This document shows positions 47,378-59,595 of a stretch of 64,000 bases of DNA, piece by piece (the stretch's first letter is position 1; each line of letters opens with the position of its first letter). The DNA lies in assembly GCA_020081605.1 (NCBI GenBank), contig JAHREC010000018.1:806001-870000 (forward strand). The letters run 5' to 3'. The position numbers were made by a program, and so were the translations under genes. The notes beneath the pieces were generated by a model. It was not told where the DNA came from and ran no database searches. It worked only from the letters and a program-made list of their open reading frames with translations. The stretch comes from Albifimbria verrucaria (Eukaryota > Ascomycota > Sordariomycetes > Hypocreales > Stachybotryaceae).

Positions 47378-49316
47378 ATTTAGGAGGATACTCAGTGTCG
47401 AGAAGCAATGAGAAAGACGATTCGAAGAATGGGATAGGGCCACCAGATCATCTATAATATACGCGACGCCTCAAAGTCTCAACTACAGCACCACCAATAT
47501 ACTTCAACTATCTGTCATAAGTAGGAATTGACAGCTGGGTAAGAATCCATATCCTATTTCGACATTTCGGATTATACATCCACTAGTTGGATATGCAGCA
47601 GTACACAATCGTAGTCTCACCACCTTGTGATGCAGGCCAAGATCCACCATTGTCACCTCAGCCAATGGTCGGAGAACACTATTCTAGGCATCGGGTTCAT
47701 GGACTCCTTCGCTTCACCTCGTGGGGACTTGATAGTTTCCGAGCCTAGTTGCTTTCGTATTCTAAGTGTTTTCTTGTTTTATTCTCGCCATCTTTACTTA
47801 CACTACCCCATTGGTTGGACTCCAAACAACCACTCGGTGTTGCGCAAGGATTTGTCCAACCCACGGGGAAGGACCTATCATGAATCTTACTGGTGCCTTG
47901 GGAAGTGTATAAACCCGTACAGATGGAACACATTCTGGTGTTCTACGAATCGGACGTCACTGCAAGCCTTCACTTTTCGCTTCCGCAGAAAATTGTCCGG
48001 CTAGGTGCGTAATCATCCGTGTTGCAGACTTAGCCAGGCATCGCCTGTGGGGTGGCGTAATACAGACGGTTGTGATACAGAGTACCATGAGCCCCTGTTC
48101 GGATTGTTTGGATGTCGCCTGGCACCTGCATGTCTCGCCTCGGTGCATGGATAGATACAACTATTTGTTCGGAGAAGACGGGAAAGCGTCACATTTAGAT
48201 TATGCTAACCCAAATTCTACGGTGAGCATGGGTAAGGGCAGCTCTCATGAGCGCCATTTGGCATGGTCAGTATAGCTTCGGCAATGTACTTGGGTGCGAG
48301 CTTTGCTGACAGGTGGGTGCGAATATCTCGGCGACGGTGACGTGCAGACGCCACAGGCAGCTACGATGCCCTGATTTCAGCTGTTCGGAATCAAGCCAAA
48401 CTCACGTCACTTGTTCATCTGTGGATTCCAATCATCTTCAGTGGAATCCGTTGTTCATAGTCACGTGTGAATTGATCGACCCTAATCGGAACAATTTACA
48501 CGATGACCCAAGTGTTCAGGTTTACTTAAATAGCACTAGACTTCACAAGCCGAGTTCTTCTATGGAACAAATGAAAGGAGTCATCACTGCTTATATACCA
48601 AATTAGAACAAAGACATAAAGTGCAGCTCTAGGACTTGGCTATGAGGCTCGGTGGATATCCTATTCAAGTAATCCAGCATTGACAGGACCCAGTATTTTG
48701 ATCGCTGACACTTATTACTTGACCTGATCCCGTTGCACTTGCCAGGCACTGACTCCGTCATACGTGCCAGAATGTATTTCGGTCGGATGCCGTCTCGATC
48801 TGTGTCACTTAAACTGTAAACCTCTTGTTGCCGATGTCTTGGTATGGAGATCCGGCAGGCTGTCTGCAAGACAAGATCGATAGCCGGAAAGTAGTGTACA
48901 CCTTGTTACACTGTCCTACATAGGACGGCAAAGCCACAGATTTGCCATCTATCCGATTGGCATCCTTGACGGCTGGTCACCTGGATGAGTTCATTCACTG
49001 ATAACAACGCATGCGAGTCACCCTGTTGCCTGAGCAAAAGGTTCGGATTCTTCATAACGATGCCTTGTGAATTGTCTGTCGTGACTTAACGTAGACCTGA
49101 AATTGGCGCTGCGAACCGACGCTATACCAAATGGCAATAGTACTATATGAATACGCCAGTGGTCCAAACAACATGGTTTTCATTTCTCCCATCCATCCAA
49201 CCTTCCAGTCCTTGGTGTCATAACTCCCACAGCTCTTTGCAACCCATACCACTCACCCACGAGACGTTGTCAGTATCGACCACAACCCACAACTGTTTCT
49301 GCGCCGAGACGCGGTA
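47378..49316. other. Divergent intergenic region of the P450 and the A-T-C enzyme
   Basis: About 1.9 kb between the two divergent gene starts, enough for a shared bidirectional promoter. ORFs at 47627-48004 and around 48,000-48,870 have no motif support. No regulator gene lies in between. Confidence 0.5.
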
Positions 49317-52300
49317 ATGCCAGACGATTCCGAAGATTTCGGTGATGATATCCCGGACTTAGACAAGAGTCTTTGGGATTTGTTTGCTGAGACTGTCGAA
49401 ACATACCCGGACAGAGAAGCCGTGGTGTCTCGTTGGCAAACAGACGCGGTACGTCACTGGCGGCCACCTCACGGACAGCCCGAATCATGGGTACCCAGAG
49501 TCACGTACTCGGAACTGTTCCGCAAGGCAGAAATTCTGGCTTCTGGCCTACGGCCTCTGGGCTCTGGTTCGAGCATGCAAATGGTCGCTTTGCTTCCGAA
49601 CTCTGCTGAATGGGCTCTGCTCTTCTGGGCCTGTCTCAAGGCTGGGATAACATTCATACCCATTGACCCACGGTCTGTAGACTACCTTGATGAGCTTCTA
49701 AAAGGCATTCCGCACCCCACGTATATTGTCGTACAAGATGCCGGGACAGCGGCCAGAGTGGACACGAGGATGTGCAGCCAACTTACCAACTCAATTCTGA
49801 TCCAGTGTTCATCCGTCAATAGAAATGGTTGGATAACTTTTTGGGATCGTTTAGATGAGTATGAGAAGAGTTTAGATGGGTCGATTTTAACATCCTCAAC
49901 TGCAAGCCCTCCGCAGGCTTCAGCTCCAGCACTGGTAATATTCACCAGCGGAACGTCAGGATCTCCCAAAGGATGCCCACATACTGTACGAAATCTCGTG
50001 GCCCAGTCCCATAACTTCGATCCCAACCCTGACCCTCTCTCTCAAGACCGCTGGCTTGTTCACACACCAATGTCACACATGGTCGGCATCAACAACGCCA
50101 TACGGGCCTGGAGGACCGGTGGAACCGTCGTGTTTCCATCAGAGTTTTTCTGTCCAAATGCTACAACTTCTGCGCTGACAGATGATTTATGCACCGTCAT
50201 GTCTGTCAATTCCACTTTGATCAAGGCCCTCAAATCAACGTCCTACCCCAAACCCGAGCGGCTGGCTTTAGATTATGTTTCTTTGGGCGGAGATCGTATT
50301 AGCCCTAGGGACATCGAAGCATGTTTTGAAGATTTACACGCAAAAGTTGCTATAGGGGCATACGGCTTGAGTGAAGGGCCCCTCTAATGAGTGAGTGGAT
50401 AAATGACGCTTCCGGCAGAATAGGTTGTCGTTACAAAGTTCTTCCTGGGGTCATGGCTCGAATGTGCCGCCCAGGCAGCCGAGATGTGCTCCCTAGACGT
50501 TGTAGTGGTGAACTTCATGTTGGAGGGCCGTCAGTCATCACATCCTACCTAGGCAGAGCTGACCCTGAATCATTTTACGTCGACGAACGGGGTAACTGGC
50601 TGATCACAGGCGATTGGGCATATATGGATGAACTCGGTCTCATTACTATAACTGACAGAACCAAGGATATGATCAAACGAGGAGGACATTCGGTCTCACC
50701 AACTTCAATTGAGATGTATTTGCGAAGGTACTTCTCAAACGTAAGCCATCGCGCGATCCCTCGCCTGTATCCAAGCTAACGTAACAAAGATCCATGTAGT
50801 TGGTGTCTCCGACTCGGTATCTGGTCAGATCTCTGTGGCTGTAGTGCCAGGCACAGGATATTTCCCCAACGGCATCAGACAGTGGCACATGAGAGAGATG
50901 AAAATATTTGGTTGGCAATTCCCATTAGATGGTCTTTACACCACCTGGGAGCTAGGCATACAGGAAATTCCTAAGACCCTTAATGGAAAGGTCAAGAGAG
51001 GTCATCTGCGAGATATGGTGGAAAGATACTTCCAGAAGAAGAGGCCACCACCGAAGCGGTGGCCATATACTGACGATATTTGTCTTGCCCTCTCTAACAT
51101 ATGGCAGGATATTTCTGGTTTGTGTCCCAGAGAGGATGATAAACTGCACTATTTCGCTGATAGCATTGTCCTGTTGAGGTTTTGCGACGCTGTATATCGG
51201 CAGTGCGGTCGACGTCTTTACTTGCAAGATCTTGTGGATTATGACACACTCTCCAAGATATCACGTCTGCTTCTTGGCAGAGACGCTACTGAGTCTTTCA
51301 ATGACCGTCGTCTCTCGATAGAGCCATCTCTTGAAGATAGCACAAAAACACTCTCGCTTAACTCCGGGGCTTCTTCTGCCACGGGTGTTTCAGGAACGCT
51401 CTCCAACTTCCATCTCTCATCCCCAAAGCAAAAGGTTGAGGAGGACAAATTCTCCGCAACTTTGGAGAAACATGCCCTAGTTAGTGAAGCATTCCTTCCT
51501 ATCAGGCATTCCATGATACGCATGGTGGATGGGTTCAGGCCTCAATCCTATCACCTGCGCATTGTATTCAGCGTCAAGCACAATAACACTACAAGGACTC
51601 GTTCGGGGCTTGAAAGAGCATTGAATGTCCACCCTATGCTACGAACTATCGCGTGGAAACCATCCAGTGGAAGCCCTCGTCATGTTATCCTTCACGCTTC
51701 CTCCGAACTATTTTCCCAACTCATTTACGAAAGAACAGTCGGGACGCAAGAGGAAGCAGATCTGGCACGGCGGAAAAACTTCACTCCAAAACATCTGCAA
51801 TTTATGTTCAGAGCCGACATCATCGTTGTAAAGAGCACGGGGCAGCACTACCTGTCGATGACTTACAACCACTCAGTCGTCGATGCCGCCACTCTGATGT
51901 CTTGGCACCGAGACCTGGATCATTGCATGAATGACAGCAATTGGGCGCCCACAGAAGAAACTCAATACAAACTCTTTGCGGATACCCTCGCGCAATATGA
52001 AAACAGCCAGGAGGCACGGGAATCAGTCATGTTCCACGTTCGCAGACTTCGGGAATCTCCCACTTCAAGAAGTCCTTCTGGCCTACTTTGCGTGCTCCCG
52101 GTTGGATGATCGGCGATGACGAAGAAGCTTCAACCGCGGCAGTTCGCAAAACTATTCGAGAGTCAATATGGGATGGGGGTGGAAGGCTCAAGAGCACATA
52201 TTTCACTTCCCTCGGCGTGCACGCCATATCAACATTCGTTCACTTTTCTCCGGAACATGCCCAGGCCTTATTAGTCCATCCGTCTTTGCTCAGGGACTGA

Positions 52301-53002
52301 TCGCCATCGTCAACGCTATACAGACCAATACAAGCCATGCGGTGTTCTCGTCATGGGAAGGTGGACGGTCATGGCCATTCGTACCGGAATCTGTCGAGAA
52401 GACTCTCCCACCGGCAGGGAGTATCAACGGGCCAACTGTAGAGTGGATTCTTAAACTTATTGAGGTTCCCGAGAAAGAACAATCTCAGAGTTCTTCAGAC
52501 GGTTACAGTATGAGGACGAGCAGATACAGAAGCACGTTCATGCGCCGTGGGACAAGGTTCTTGAAGGACTTGGAGAAGAGGGCGTTGTAGCTGAAAGTGT
52601 ATCATTTCGGCAGGCTTTTGTCTGGGATGTCAGCATAGGATTAGGCCTCTCATCAAAGCACCGTGATGATTACAACATGCTTGTTCCTCGGGGGCGATAT
52701 GACTGGGCCGACTGGTAAGTGGCAGCCCCTAAAAAGCCCTCCTCGCCATAGTATCGCAAGTCTGACAATATCACAGTGGGTTGGTTTGGAGCGCTTATAT
52801 GATCGACGACTACGACATGTGCGTGATAGTCTCGTGGGATACGGCGCAGATGACTGCAGCCCAAGTCGACGGTTACTTGGACTGCCTGGAAGAAGTCGCA
52901 AGCGTGCTTCTCACCGGGCTGGATTGGGGTATGGAACTTGGCAGACTTTGGCCCGGCTGTCGGGATGATTGGGAAGAGCGAATTGGTCAGAGTGAGACGT
53001 AG
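49317..53002 (+). CDS. NRPS-like enzyme: adenylation - carrier - condensation (A-T-C)
   Basis: The ATG at 49317 starts an AMP-binding domain: SLWDLFAETVETYPDREAVV, LLFWACLKAGITFIPIDP, A3-type SGTSGSPKG, GAYGLSEG, GNWLITGDWAYMDELGLITI with DRTKDMIKRGG, and the A10 motif LNGKVKR. An intron is at 50741-50789. The carrier motif LHYFADSIVLLRF puts the phosphopantetheine serine at 51162-51164. The C-terminal 600 residues form a condensation-type domain (LIYERTVGTQEEADLARRK; MTYNHSVVDAATLMSW, where HHxxxDG is NHxxxDA; SHAVFSSWEGGRSWPF). A short intron after DWAD (about 52715-52778) precedes the end at 53002. YGLSEG and the lack of the A4 aspartate resemble acyl/aryl-CoA ligases more than amino-acid A domains, so the substrate is probably a carboxylic acid. 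One-base losses lie near 50383, 52063, 52290 and 52480. Total about 1,200 residues. Confidence 0.82.
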
Positions 53003-53482
53003 ACACTTAATGTGAGATGGGAACAAGTATACAGTGAGAGGGTGGTTCTTTGAGTTACACAGACTGGCATAAAACGGATGGTTAATCAACACATTCTATT
53101 CGGAATCTGTTCCTGTGTGAGTAACTGTTTTGTACCAGTCATTAAGGAACTTGAGCTCTTCTCATAGGGGTAAGCAAAGCGGAAGCTGCCCTGAGCATCC
53201 TCCCCACTTCCGCCCGAGCACTTCATGCTCTTCACTCGTTCTTTCGCTTTGCTTAATGAGTACTGTTGATCAGGTAGAAGCTTCTGAGAGCTGATGCAAG
53301 TAAGCAGCCGATTGACTGGGTCAATGCAGGACATCCCACTGTCCACGTAGGATTGATCTGTGAATACTTCTGTAGAGGTCTTCAGTAACATATCATCAAA
53401 CAACCCACACAAATCCCTTCTTATCAAATTTAATCATGCAATCCACCTAAATATCAATGCCTTAAGACCAATAGATCCCACC

Positions 53483-54049
53483 ATGGTTCGCTACCGAAAA
53501 GACCTTACTGGCGTCGACACGTTGCATCTCCCCGTCTTCGACACTGCCATTCTCTCCGCGCGTTTCCGCTTCCTCAGACGCAAGCAGAGGACCCAGGCAG
53601 CCCTGAAACTCCAAATCCCGTCGTCCTCATCCCTTGGTGAAATTTCCGCACCCAGTACCGTTGAAGAAATTTCGTCCTCCGGTTCTGAAGACTTCGGACC
53701 TGGTACCGCCACAACTTTATCGTCTTGGGAAGAAGCTACACCGGACGTGTTTCCAGTGGAAGAGCAACCGGGGACAAAGAAGCGAAAGGAGGGCGAGCGA
53801 GAGTATTTTATTGAGGTCCTCCAGCATTCAGGTGATCTTGGCTACCGCGACTATTTGAATGACTACATGTGCCGAAGAGCCGGGCCTCAGAACGAATCCC
53901 TCAACAAACGCAGACGGAGACACGTTCCAACACCCGATATTGCCAAAGAACTTCCCACATACGGCGATGAAGTTCCAGCGTCTAGCCTGACGTCTTTTCA
54001 GGCCGCAGTTCGATATCCAGGACGTTGGTCGCAAGAACGAGCGGGCTAG
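53483..54049 (+). CDS. Hypothetical fungal protein, 188 residues
   Basis: The ATG at 53483 has a good context (CACCATGG) and opens MVRYRKDLTGVDTLHLPVFD. The first 45 residues look structured and basic (FRFLRRKQRTQAALKLQIPS). A Ser/Glu-rich acidic linker follows, then EREYFIEVLQHSGDLGYRDY and a basic stretch NKRRRRHVPTPDIAKELPTY. There is no signal peptide or membrane helix. The family is not recognised. It is uninterrupted. It lies just after the A-T-C enzyme on the same strand, about 480 bases away, without evidence for a shared role. The gap 53003-53482 holds only a minus-strand ORF lacking an ATG start. Confidence 0.55.
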   Translation: MVRYRKDLTGVDTLHLPVFDTAILSARFRFLRRKQRTQAALKLQIPSSSSLGEISAPSTVEEISSSGSEDFGPGTATTLSSWEEATPDVFPVEEQPGTKKRKEGEREYFIEVLQHSGDLGYRDYLNDYMCRRAGPQNESLNKRRRRHVPTPDIAKELPTYGDEVPASSLTSFQAAVRYPGRWSQERAG

Positions 54050-54420
54050 CAACCCGCCAAAGAGACTCAACAGATGGATCCGTTTGGTCTGGTGGCGAAA
54101 TTCATGGCTTGTTTGTTCGTCGTGCGGTTGGTCATATTGATTGAGCGGTGGATAGAATGCGCCGTAGAAGAGCTTGCAGCATGGTGTCTTTAGTCGGAGT
54201 AGGACTGGCCATGAGATAGACTGAGTCGTGAGCGACGTATCTTTAGCCTACGGGTACGACTTGGTATGGCCTCCTCGGCCTTTAATCCAACTTTCGTTCA
54301 ATCAGAAAGCCTCAAGCATGTAAAATGTCCCATATCCTCTGCTCCGCCTCCCAGATCGGGAGTCCACCATCCAGATAACCACCACACGTAGATATCCCAG
54401 AAAGACCACGCCCCAAACAC

Positions 54421-55310
54421 TTACACTACAGCCCATGAGCACCCCTTAGCGAAGCGGCTGCCTCTCACCTCGAGACAGTGCATCCACAGAGTCATTACCA
54501 TGACTGTAGTGAGCAGGAGGATGAATGACTGTATATACAGAAGCGCCACGTGAGACATCCCACGGACTTCGCTGGTGAGGAGTGCGGTGAAGGTAGTGAG
54601 TACAGTTGCAAGCAGAAGCGGCACGGTGTATGCCCAGATCCTACGCATTGATTTTTGTCAATATCTGTGGAGATTCCCAGGCCAGGAGGTAATTCTGAAA
54701 CCAAATAACTCACCAGCTCCAAAATTGTTCAGTATTCTCTGCCCTCTCGCATACTGTCATGCCAACGACAACCCCAACCACGAGCACCAGCACCAAGCAT
54801 TCCACCCCAACACTGCTAAGTGTACTGCCGTTCCGAGCACCTTTCTGGCAGTGCTATCGGCGATACCAGTCCCCAATCGTCCCGTGGTTGCTGGAGAATC
54901 AGTCTCCTCGTCTTGGCACACCCACGGCGGAAACGGCGTCAGCGGAGGCGATCCCACACCCGTCCCTCCCCTGTGGTCGGTGCCTTGACAGTTTCCGCAG
55001 ACGATGGCCTCTCCAAGTCCAACGGATTTGGCGTAACATGCCTCACCATTCTGGGACTTTGATGTGGCACTGCCGGAGACGGAATATTCAGTGAAGCACT
55101 GGAGGTGCTGCGAGTAGTGTCACAGCCCCCAACGCTGATAGTCGGTGACGCGGGATAATAGTTTGATATCGGAGGCGGCGAAAGCAACCACTCGGTCGGT
55201 TCGACATTTGATGAAATCCATGAGATGGGCTTACTCGGGCTCTGGGCCTGGAGGGACTGCCCACGACGATGGGTTCGTTCGTTTGCGTGCACCTGGTGCT
55301 GCATCTTCAT
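54421..55310 (-). CDS. Small fungal membrane protein with about three transmembrane helices
   Basis: From the ATG near 55310 (MKMQHQVHANERTHRRG) the N-terminal 120 residues are disordered and Ser/Pro-rich. After a frame change near 54930, and one more at the GGGG near 54807, a hydrophobic helix reads CLVLVLVVGVVVGMTV. An intron at 54641-54713 joins AENTEQFWSW to IWAYTVPLLLATVLTTFTAL, the second helix, and YIQSFILLLTTVMVMTLWMH is the third. The protein ends EVRGSRFAKGCSWAVV at 54421. Splice-linked hydrophobic segments in one coherent frame make the gene credible, although I cannot name the family. The segment between 54830 and 54940 is read in an uncertain frame. Confidence 0.5.
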
Positions 55311-55868
55311 AGCTGGTGTTTGTAGAGGACAAGATAAATGGTACCTGTAGTGCTTCAGTTCCATCACTCCTCTAGCACAGGACAAAGGATTGTTCAAAAC
55401 AAAACAGCATTGACCGCATGTTGAGCAGAGACGTCAACTGAATCACAAGCGAGTAGGTAAAAGGTACAGGACAGTACATACAGTAGATTGTTTCCTAAAA
55501 AGCGAGAAATAGCACGTGTCGTCAAACAGCCCGGGCACCTGGCAGCAGCTCCGTGCCAGCTGGCTTGGCTTGGCTTGACACATTATGGTGGCTCCAATAC
55601 CTGGTATTGATAAACGTGTTTGTCTTTCCTATTACTCTGCTGTATATAATGCCATCCTATCCCAGCGCAATGCCAGCCACGATGCAACATCATACATCAC
55701 AAGTCGAGTCGCTCGTTCAACTATATGCTACACCAAGGTCATCAACATATCCTACAGAGCAGGGTATCTTCCATGCCTCACGCACACGTTTCGCCCAGAT
55801 CCCAACCTCGTTGTCTCGTCAGTCCGTCCATGTTGAATCTAAGAAATCAATGGCATGCGTTCGTAGCC
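55311..55868. other. Intergenic region
   Basis: Between the start of the membrane protein gene and the 3' end of the peroxin gene. The plus-strand ORFs that begin here at 55553 and 55585 run opposite the peroxin C-terminus and are not believed. A short CTTGG-type repeat lies at 55,560-55,577. Confidence 0.5.
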
Positions 55869-57776
55869 TCATTCCAGGCTCATCCTGGCCTCGTCGCCGA
55901 TTCCCCACCGTCCCCCGTCCTTGCCCTGCTTCTGCAGCTCTAGCTCTAGGTCAATGCCCAGTGAGCCCGCTTCTTCCTGAATGCGCGCGTCACTCTCCTT
56001 CGCGACCGCTCCTGTCTGTTGTCGAACGGTCCGTATACTTTCGCCGTAGCGATGGAGGCCGGAAGAAAGACCGGGACGAGGTGGACTGCAAAGAAACCGC
56101 GTCGTCGGCCGTCTTGACACTAGCTTCGTCAAGGGAAAGCCTGTCGGCTGGAGGCAGCGTGGGCTCGGAGCGCATGCCTGCTATCATCTTCTCGCCAGTG
56201 GTGCTGTAGCTTTGTGTTTGGACCGCCGATGAATAAGCATTGCCTTGAGAGCTAGAACCATCCAACTCTGGTGGAAGATCCGAGGTATCAACCTCGACAA
56301 GCTCAGCATCGCGGTACCACTTTCTTCGCCTGGTCCACCGTCCCCAGCCATCTTGGCCTCTTCGGCCGTTTTGCCACTGTAGCTTCATTAGTGAAAGACC
56401 ATGTCAGGCCCAGTGTGCCATCATACCTTGCTATCGTAGTATATCCAGCCATTTTTACCCTCTTCGGTATCGTAATCCACCGGCCCGTTGTCATCCTGCA
56501 CCCCATCGACCCTCCAGCGACTCTCGGGGCCCAACGCCACCGCATCTTGCTGCCATCCTCGACGTCAGGAGCTCAAACTCGTCCTTAGGTGGCACAGCGT
56601 TATTGTGCTCGTCGGTCCACGGTCCACGCTCATATGCGAAGAGGCTAGATGTCCAGCCCAGTCCAACCCACCGCCGTTGGTTCTCGTAGATGATGAAGGT
56701 GAATTTGACGCCGGCGCTTTTGGCGCTCCCGTTCCGCCTGTGGCTGGCATTACGAGTGTTGGGCGCGCGCAGGGCCTTGGTGAGCTCTGACTCGCGCGTC
56801 TGAACAGCTGGTCTGGTTTCGCCAGCTGGGATGTCTTGGGGGTTTTAGTGGGGATCTCAAATCGTAGTCCAGTAATGGTTGCGGCTGCTCGACGAACAGT
56901 AGCGCTTCGCCAGAGTACAACTCGTGAGACTCTCATAACCTTGGCATGCCAGGTCAAAACTAAAGTGCCTGCCAGGAGAACCACTCTTCTGGTCGTGATA
57001 ATCCTCCATGGCGGCAGGGTAAGGGCAACCCAGAAAGGCGTCGTGATGAGCAGGCGCATAAAAGGGCCGTAAGCGCCGGTCGAGTGGTTGCGCTGGTCGG
57101 CGTCGTTTGGGTGCTGAGGAAGTCGGTCAAATCGAGGAGGGGTCGAGTAATACGTTGCATCGTCCGGTGAATTCTTTTAGTGTCTCAACTATCTCGTCAA
57201 GTGTCTTCTGGTGTTTCGTATTCGTGACTTCGGAGTGGCCTCGTTGATGTTTGGCCTGCCCACCGGCAGCGGCAGACTTGCCGGCTTTGGCGTTGTTGGC
57301 ATTCGCTGGTTGCCCGGCACCATCCTTGACGGCGGGCTCGCTCCAGCCACTGCTGCTTAAAGGGCTATATCTCCTCCCATACATGCCACCGATCATGGCG
57401 GCACCGACAACGACGGGCCCAGCCCACTTAAGGATGACATCTCCATAGAGTACGGTGGCCCAGAAGGCACAGACCAACAGGAAGCTCTGCCAGGGATCAC
57501 CAGTACTCCATGTGAGCAGACCAACAAAGGTATTGAGGGGTAGGAGGAAAGGATGGCTGTAGGCGAGAGCTCGAGTGATCTGAGGTGGCGTGGCCAGCAA
57601 CAGGGGCTCTTTTGATGGACGAGGATGGTAGAGCGGCGGGAGGATCGCGAGGGCGTGGTAGAGGAGAGGGTGACGGGAGAGAAGGCGGCGTATGTCGGAG
57701 GCGCGCCGGTAGAATTGTTGGCTTCGTAGGAGGGAGGCGTGACGCCAAACGAGGTAGCGTCGTCGCGGGAAGACAT
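55869..57776 (-). CDS. Peroxisomal/ER membrane peroxin with DysF domain (Pex24p / Pex28-32 family)
   Basis: The ATG at 57776 begins MSSRDDATSFGVTPPSYEAN. The conserved core follows: LLLATPPQITRALAYSHPFL, TFVGLLTWSTGDPWQSFLLV, FWATVLYGDVILKWAGPVVV, then LDEIVETLKEFTGRCNVLLD and LLITTPFWVALTLPPWRIIT, all typical of the integral peroxisomal membrane peroxin domain. Next comes DysF: FTFIIYENQRRWVGLGWTSS and FAYERGPWTDEHNNA in a restored frame. A 50-nt intron at 56377-56426 splits GWIYYDSK from WQNGRRGQDGWGRW, and DysF-C ends RRRKWYRDAELVE. A disordered tail reaches the stop at 55869. Members (Pex30-type) act at ER-peroxisome contacts and control peroxisome number. Frame breaks lie near 57650, in the 56600-57130 region and near 55998. 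Confidence 0.85.
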
Positions 57777-59312
57777 GGGCGTGCCTAGCGAGGAGAGCCA
57801 AGGGAGGTCCTTTAGAAGTGCGCGCGTGCGATGTCAGCGTCAGCGGTCAACGGGTGAGGGTCGCAGACAGCGACAAATGAAGGATGCGCCTGAACAGCAG
57901 CTCTATCGCCAATGCACGGCACGGCACGGCGTCTCTGGGTCTGGTATCGCAAGTCTGCAGACAAGCTATCCAAGACAATGATGCATCCGGAGAGTCGCAC
58001 ACGTCACGTCACGTCATGCTTGAGATGCTCCGCGCGCGCACGGTCGGCGGTAAAGCAAGCAGAGAAGTGGCGGCGCAGAGTCGCAGAGACGAGGAGCAAT
58101 GATGTTGGGGGCAACACAGTGATGACGATGGACGCTGGGTGGTTTGCAAAGGAGAGAAGTGGGAAAGGTGGACTGGATTGAGACTGGACTGGACTGGACT
58201 TACTATGGCCGCCATCTATCAGTTCCGTAGGCTCCGGAGCCGAGACCAACGAGGACCGCAGGAACCCAACGTCATTGGTGTCTGACTGTCGCAATGCAGC
58301 GCCGCCAATGTGCGCCGAGCAATGGGGGATAAAGGAAGAGGAAGAGGAAGAGGAAGATATTATTTTGGGAGAGAAAAGGCCAAGTCGCCAGGGCATGGCT
58401 GAGCAGGCGACATTTCCAAAGAAGCCGAAGCCGTTGGCAGTTGCACCACGTGAGGCGAGTGAGGCCAGCCCACCGAGCGCCCGGCTGGTAGCGTCACCGT
58501 CGCTGTTTTACAGGGCCTAAGGGAACTAACTCGGGAAAATCACATGTAAAAGTCGTTTATTTGCCTTGCCTAGATCATGGGGCCTAAAGTTGCTTGGATG
58601 TTTTAGACATACATGGCCGGGCCACGTTGAGTCGTGCACAAACAGCTCCCAATGAAAATTAAAATAAAAATAAAAAAACAAAAACACATGCATTGTATTT
58701 ACGGAAATACCCTGTGTGCTTCTTCAATTCTGACGGTAAGATATGGAAAGAAAAAGAACATCCCGTCTCACATGTTTTACAAGTCATGCACATGTCTACC
58801 TCCAGACCAAACAGGCCCTGTAAGCTGACGTGCAGCTGGCCTGGCTCCCCGCATTTGCTGCCTACAAACACCTGTAGCGCTTCCCGCACGTTCCCTACAG
58901 GGCCACCGCCGCCCCTGTAGCACCACGGTGATCATGTTGTGAGGGCTCTTGTTCTTGGACTGTAAACCAACTCTCCCTCCCCTTTTCTGCGTCTGACACG
59001 TCGAGTCATGGCAATAGCAACACCCACATCACGCCAATCAGTCACTCGTATGCACTCAGCGTAATTTTGACAAACAGAGGTCTATTCACCAGCTAATCAC
59101 AGGTCTTGAGAGCGTCACCGTCATCATCCAACCAGTCCAACCGTCTGTATCCAAGCCAGACCAGTGCCTGTCCCGAGGACAAACTACAGACAAAGGCCGA
59201 GATGCCCCAATGCCTTGCAAGTACTCCAATTCAACCTCCATCCGTCGTTTATTTCTCCTTATTCATTTGCTTGTCGTGACCGTCATCGTAGCGTCAACGA
59301 GATTGAAGAAAC
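57777..59312. other. Intergenic region with GAAGAG repeat
   Basis: About 1.5 kb from the peroxin start to the metallothionein stop. It includes a GAAGAG-type repeat near 58,337-58,358 and an A-rich run at about 58,655-58,688. The ORF at 58275-58520 is driven by the acidic repeat and has no other support. Confidence 0.4.
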
Positions 59313-59451
59313 TTATTTGCCGCAGTTGGCGCAAGAGCCTGAACAAAACACACATGGTCAACTTCAAGTTCCCATATTTCAAGATCCAGGGTCACTTACA
59401 GCTAGAGCCGCAGTTGCAGGAAGAGGCGCCAGAGCATCCACAGCCAGCCAT
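59313..59451 (-). CDS. Copper metallothionein, Neurospora type, 25 residues
   Basis: The ATG at 59451 starts MAGCGCSGASSCNCGSSC. The exon ends at 59400 with a consensus GTAAGT donor. After an intron at 59339-59399 the second exon supplies the rest, ending CANCGK and the stop at 59313. The total is 25 residues with seven cysteines in CxC and CxxC spacing. This is almost the N. crassa copper metallothionein pattern (CGCSGASSCNCG... core). It binds Cu(I) in the cytosol and buffers or detoxifies copper. The reading frame is intact only when the GTAAGT donor one codon earlier than the apparent stop is used; the unspliced ORF would end at SSCK. A TATA box lies about 140 bases upstream. Confidence 0.88.
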
Positions 59452-59587
59452 TGTTTCTGATTTGAAGAGTTGTAGGTTGAAAACCTTGGAAGATGTAGAT
59501 GAAGTAGATGAAAGTTGTTCGGAGTTGCAGAGATCCTTGTGGAGAAGGAGAAAGAGAGGATCGGGTTCAAGGTGGAGGAGGGCCAGA

Positions 59588-59595
59588 CTTATATA
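59588..59595 (-). promoter_or_regulatory. TATA box of the metallothionein gene
   Basis: TATATAAG on the minus strand, about 140 bases before the ATG at 59451. It is a canonical TATA element, expected for a strongly inducible stress gene. No convincing copper-response element was found next to it by eye. Confidence 0.5.

Noticed and set aside
53086..53427. 113-residue minus-strand ORF upstream of the 53483 gene
   Set aside because: It begins with TTG rather than ATG, has no motif, and overlaps the expected promoter of the next gene.
55553..56209. 218-residue plus-strand ORF
   Set aside because: It is antisense to the disordered C-terminal tail of the peroxin gene and shows low-complexity composition only; it starts in an intergenic region without a good ATG context.
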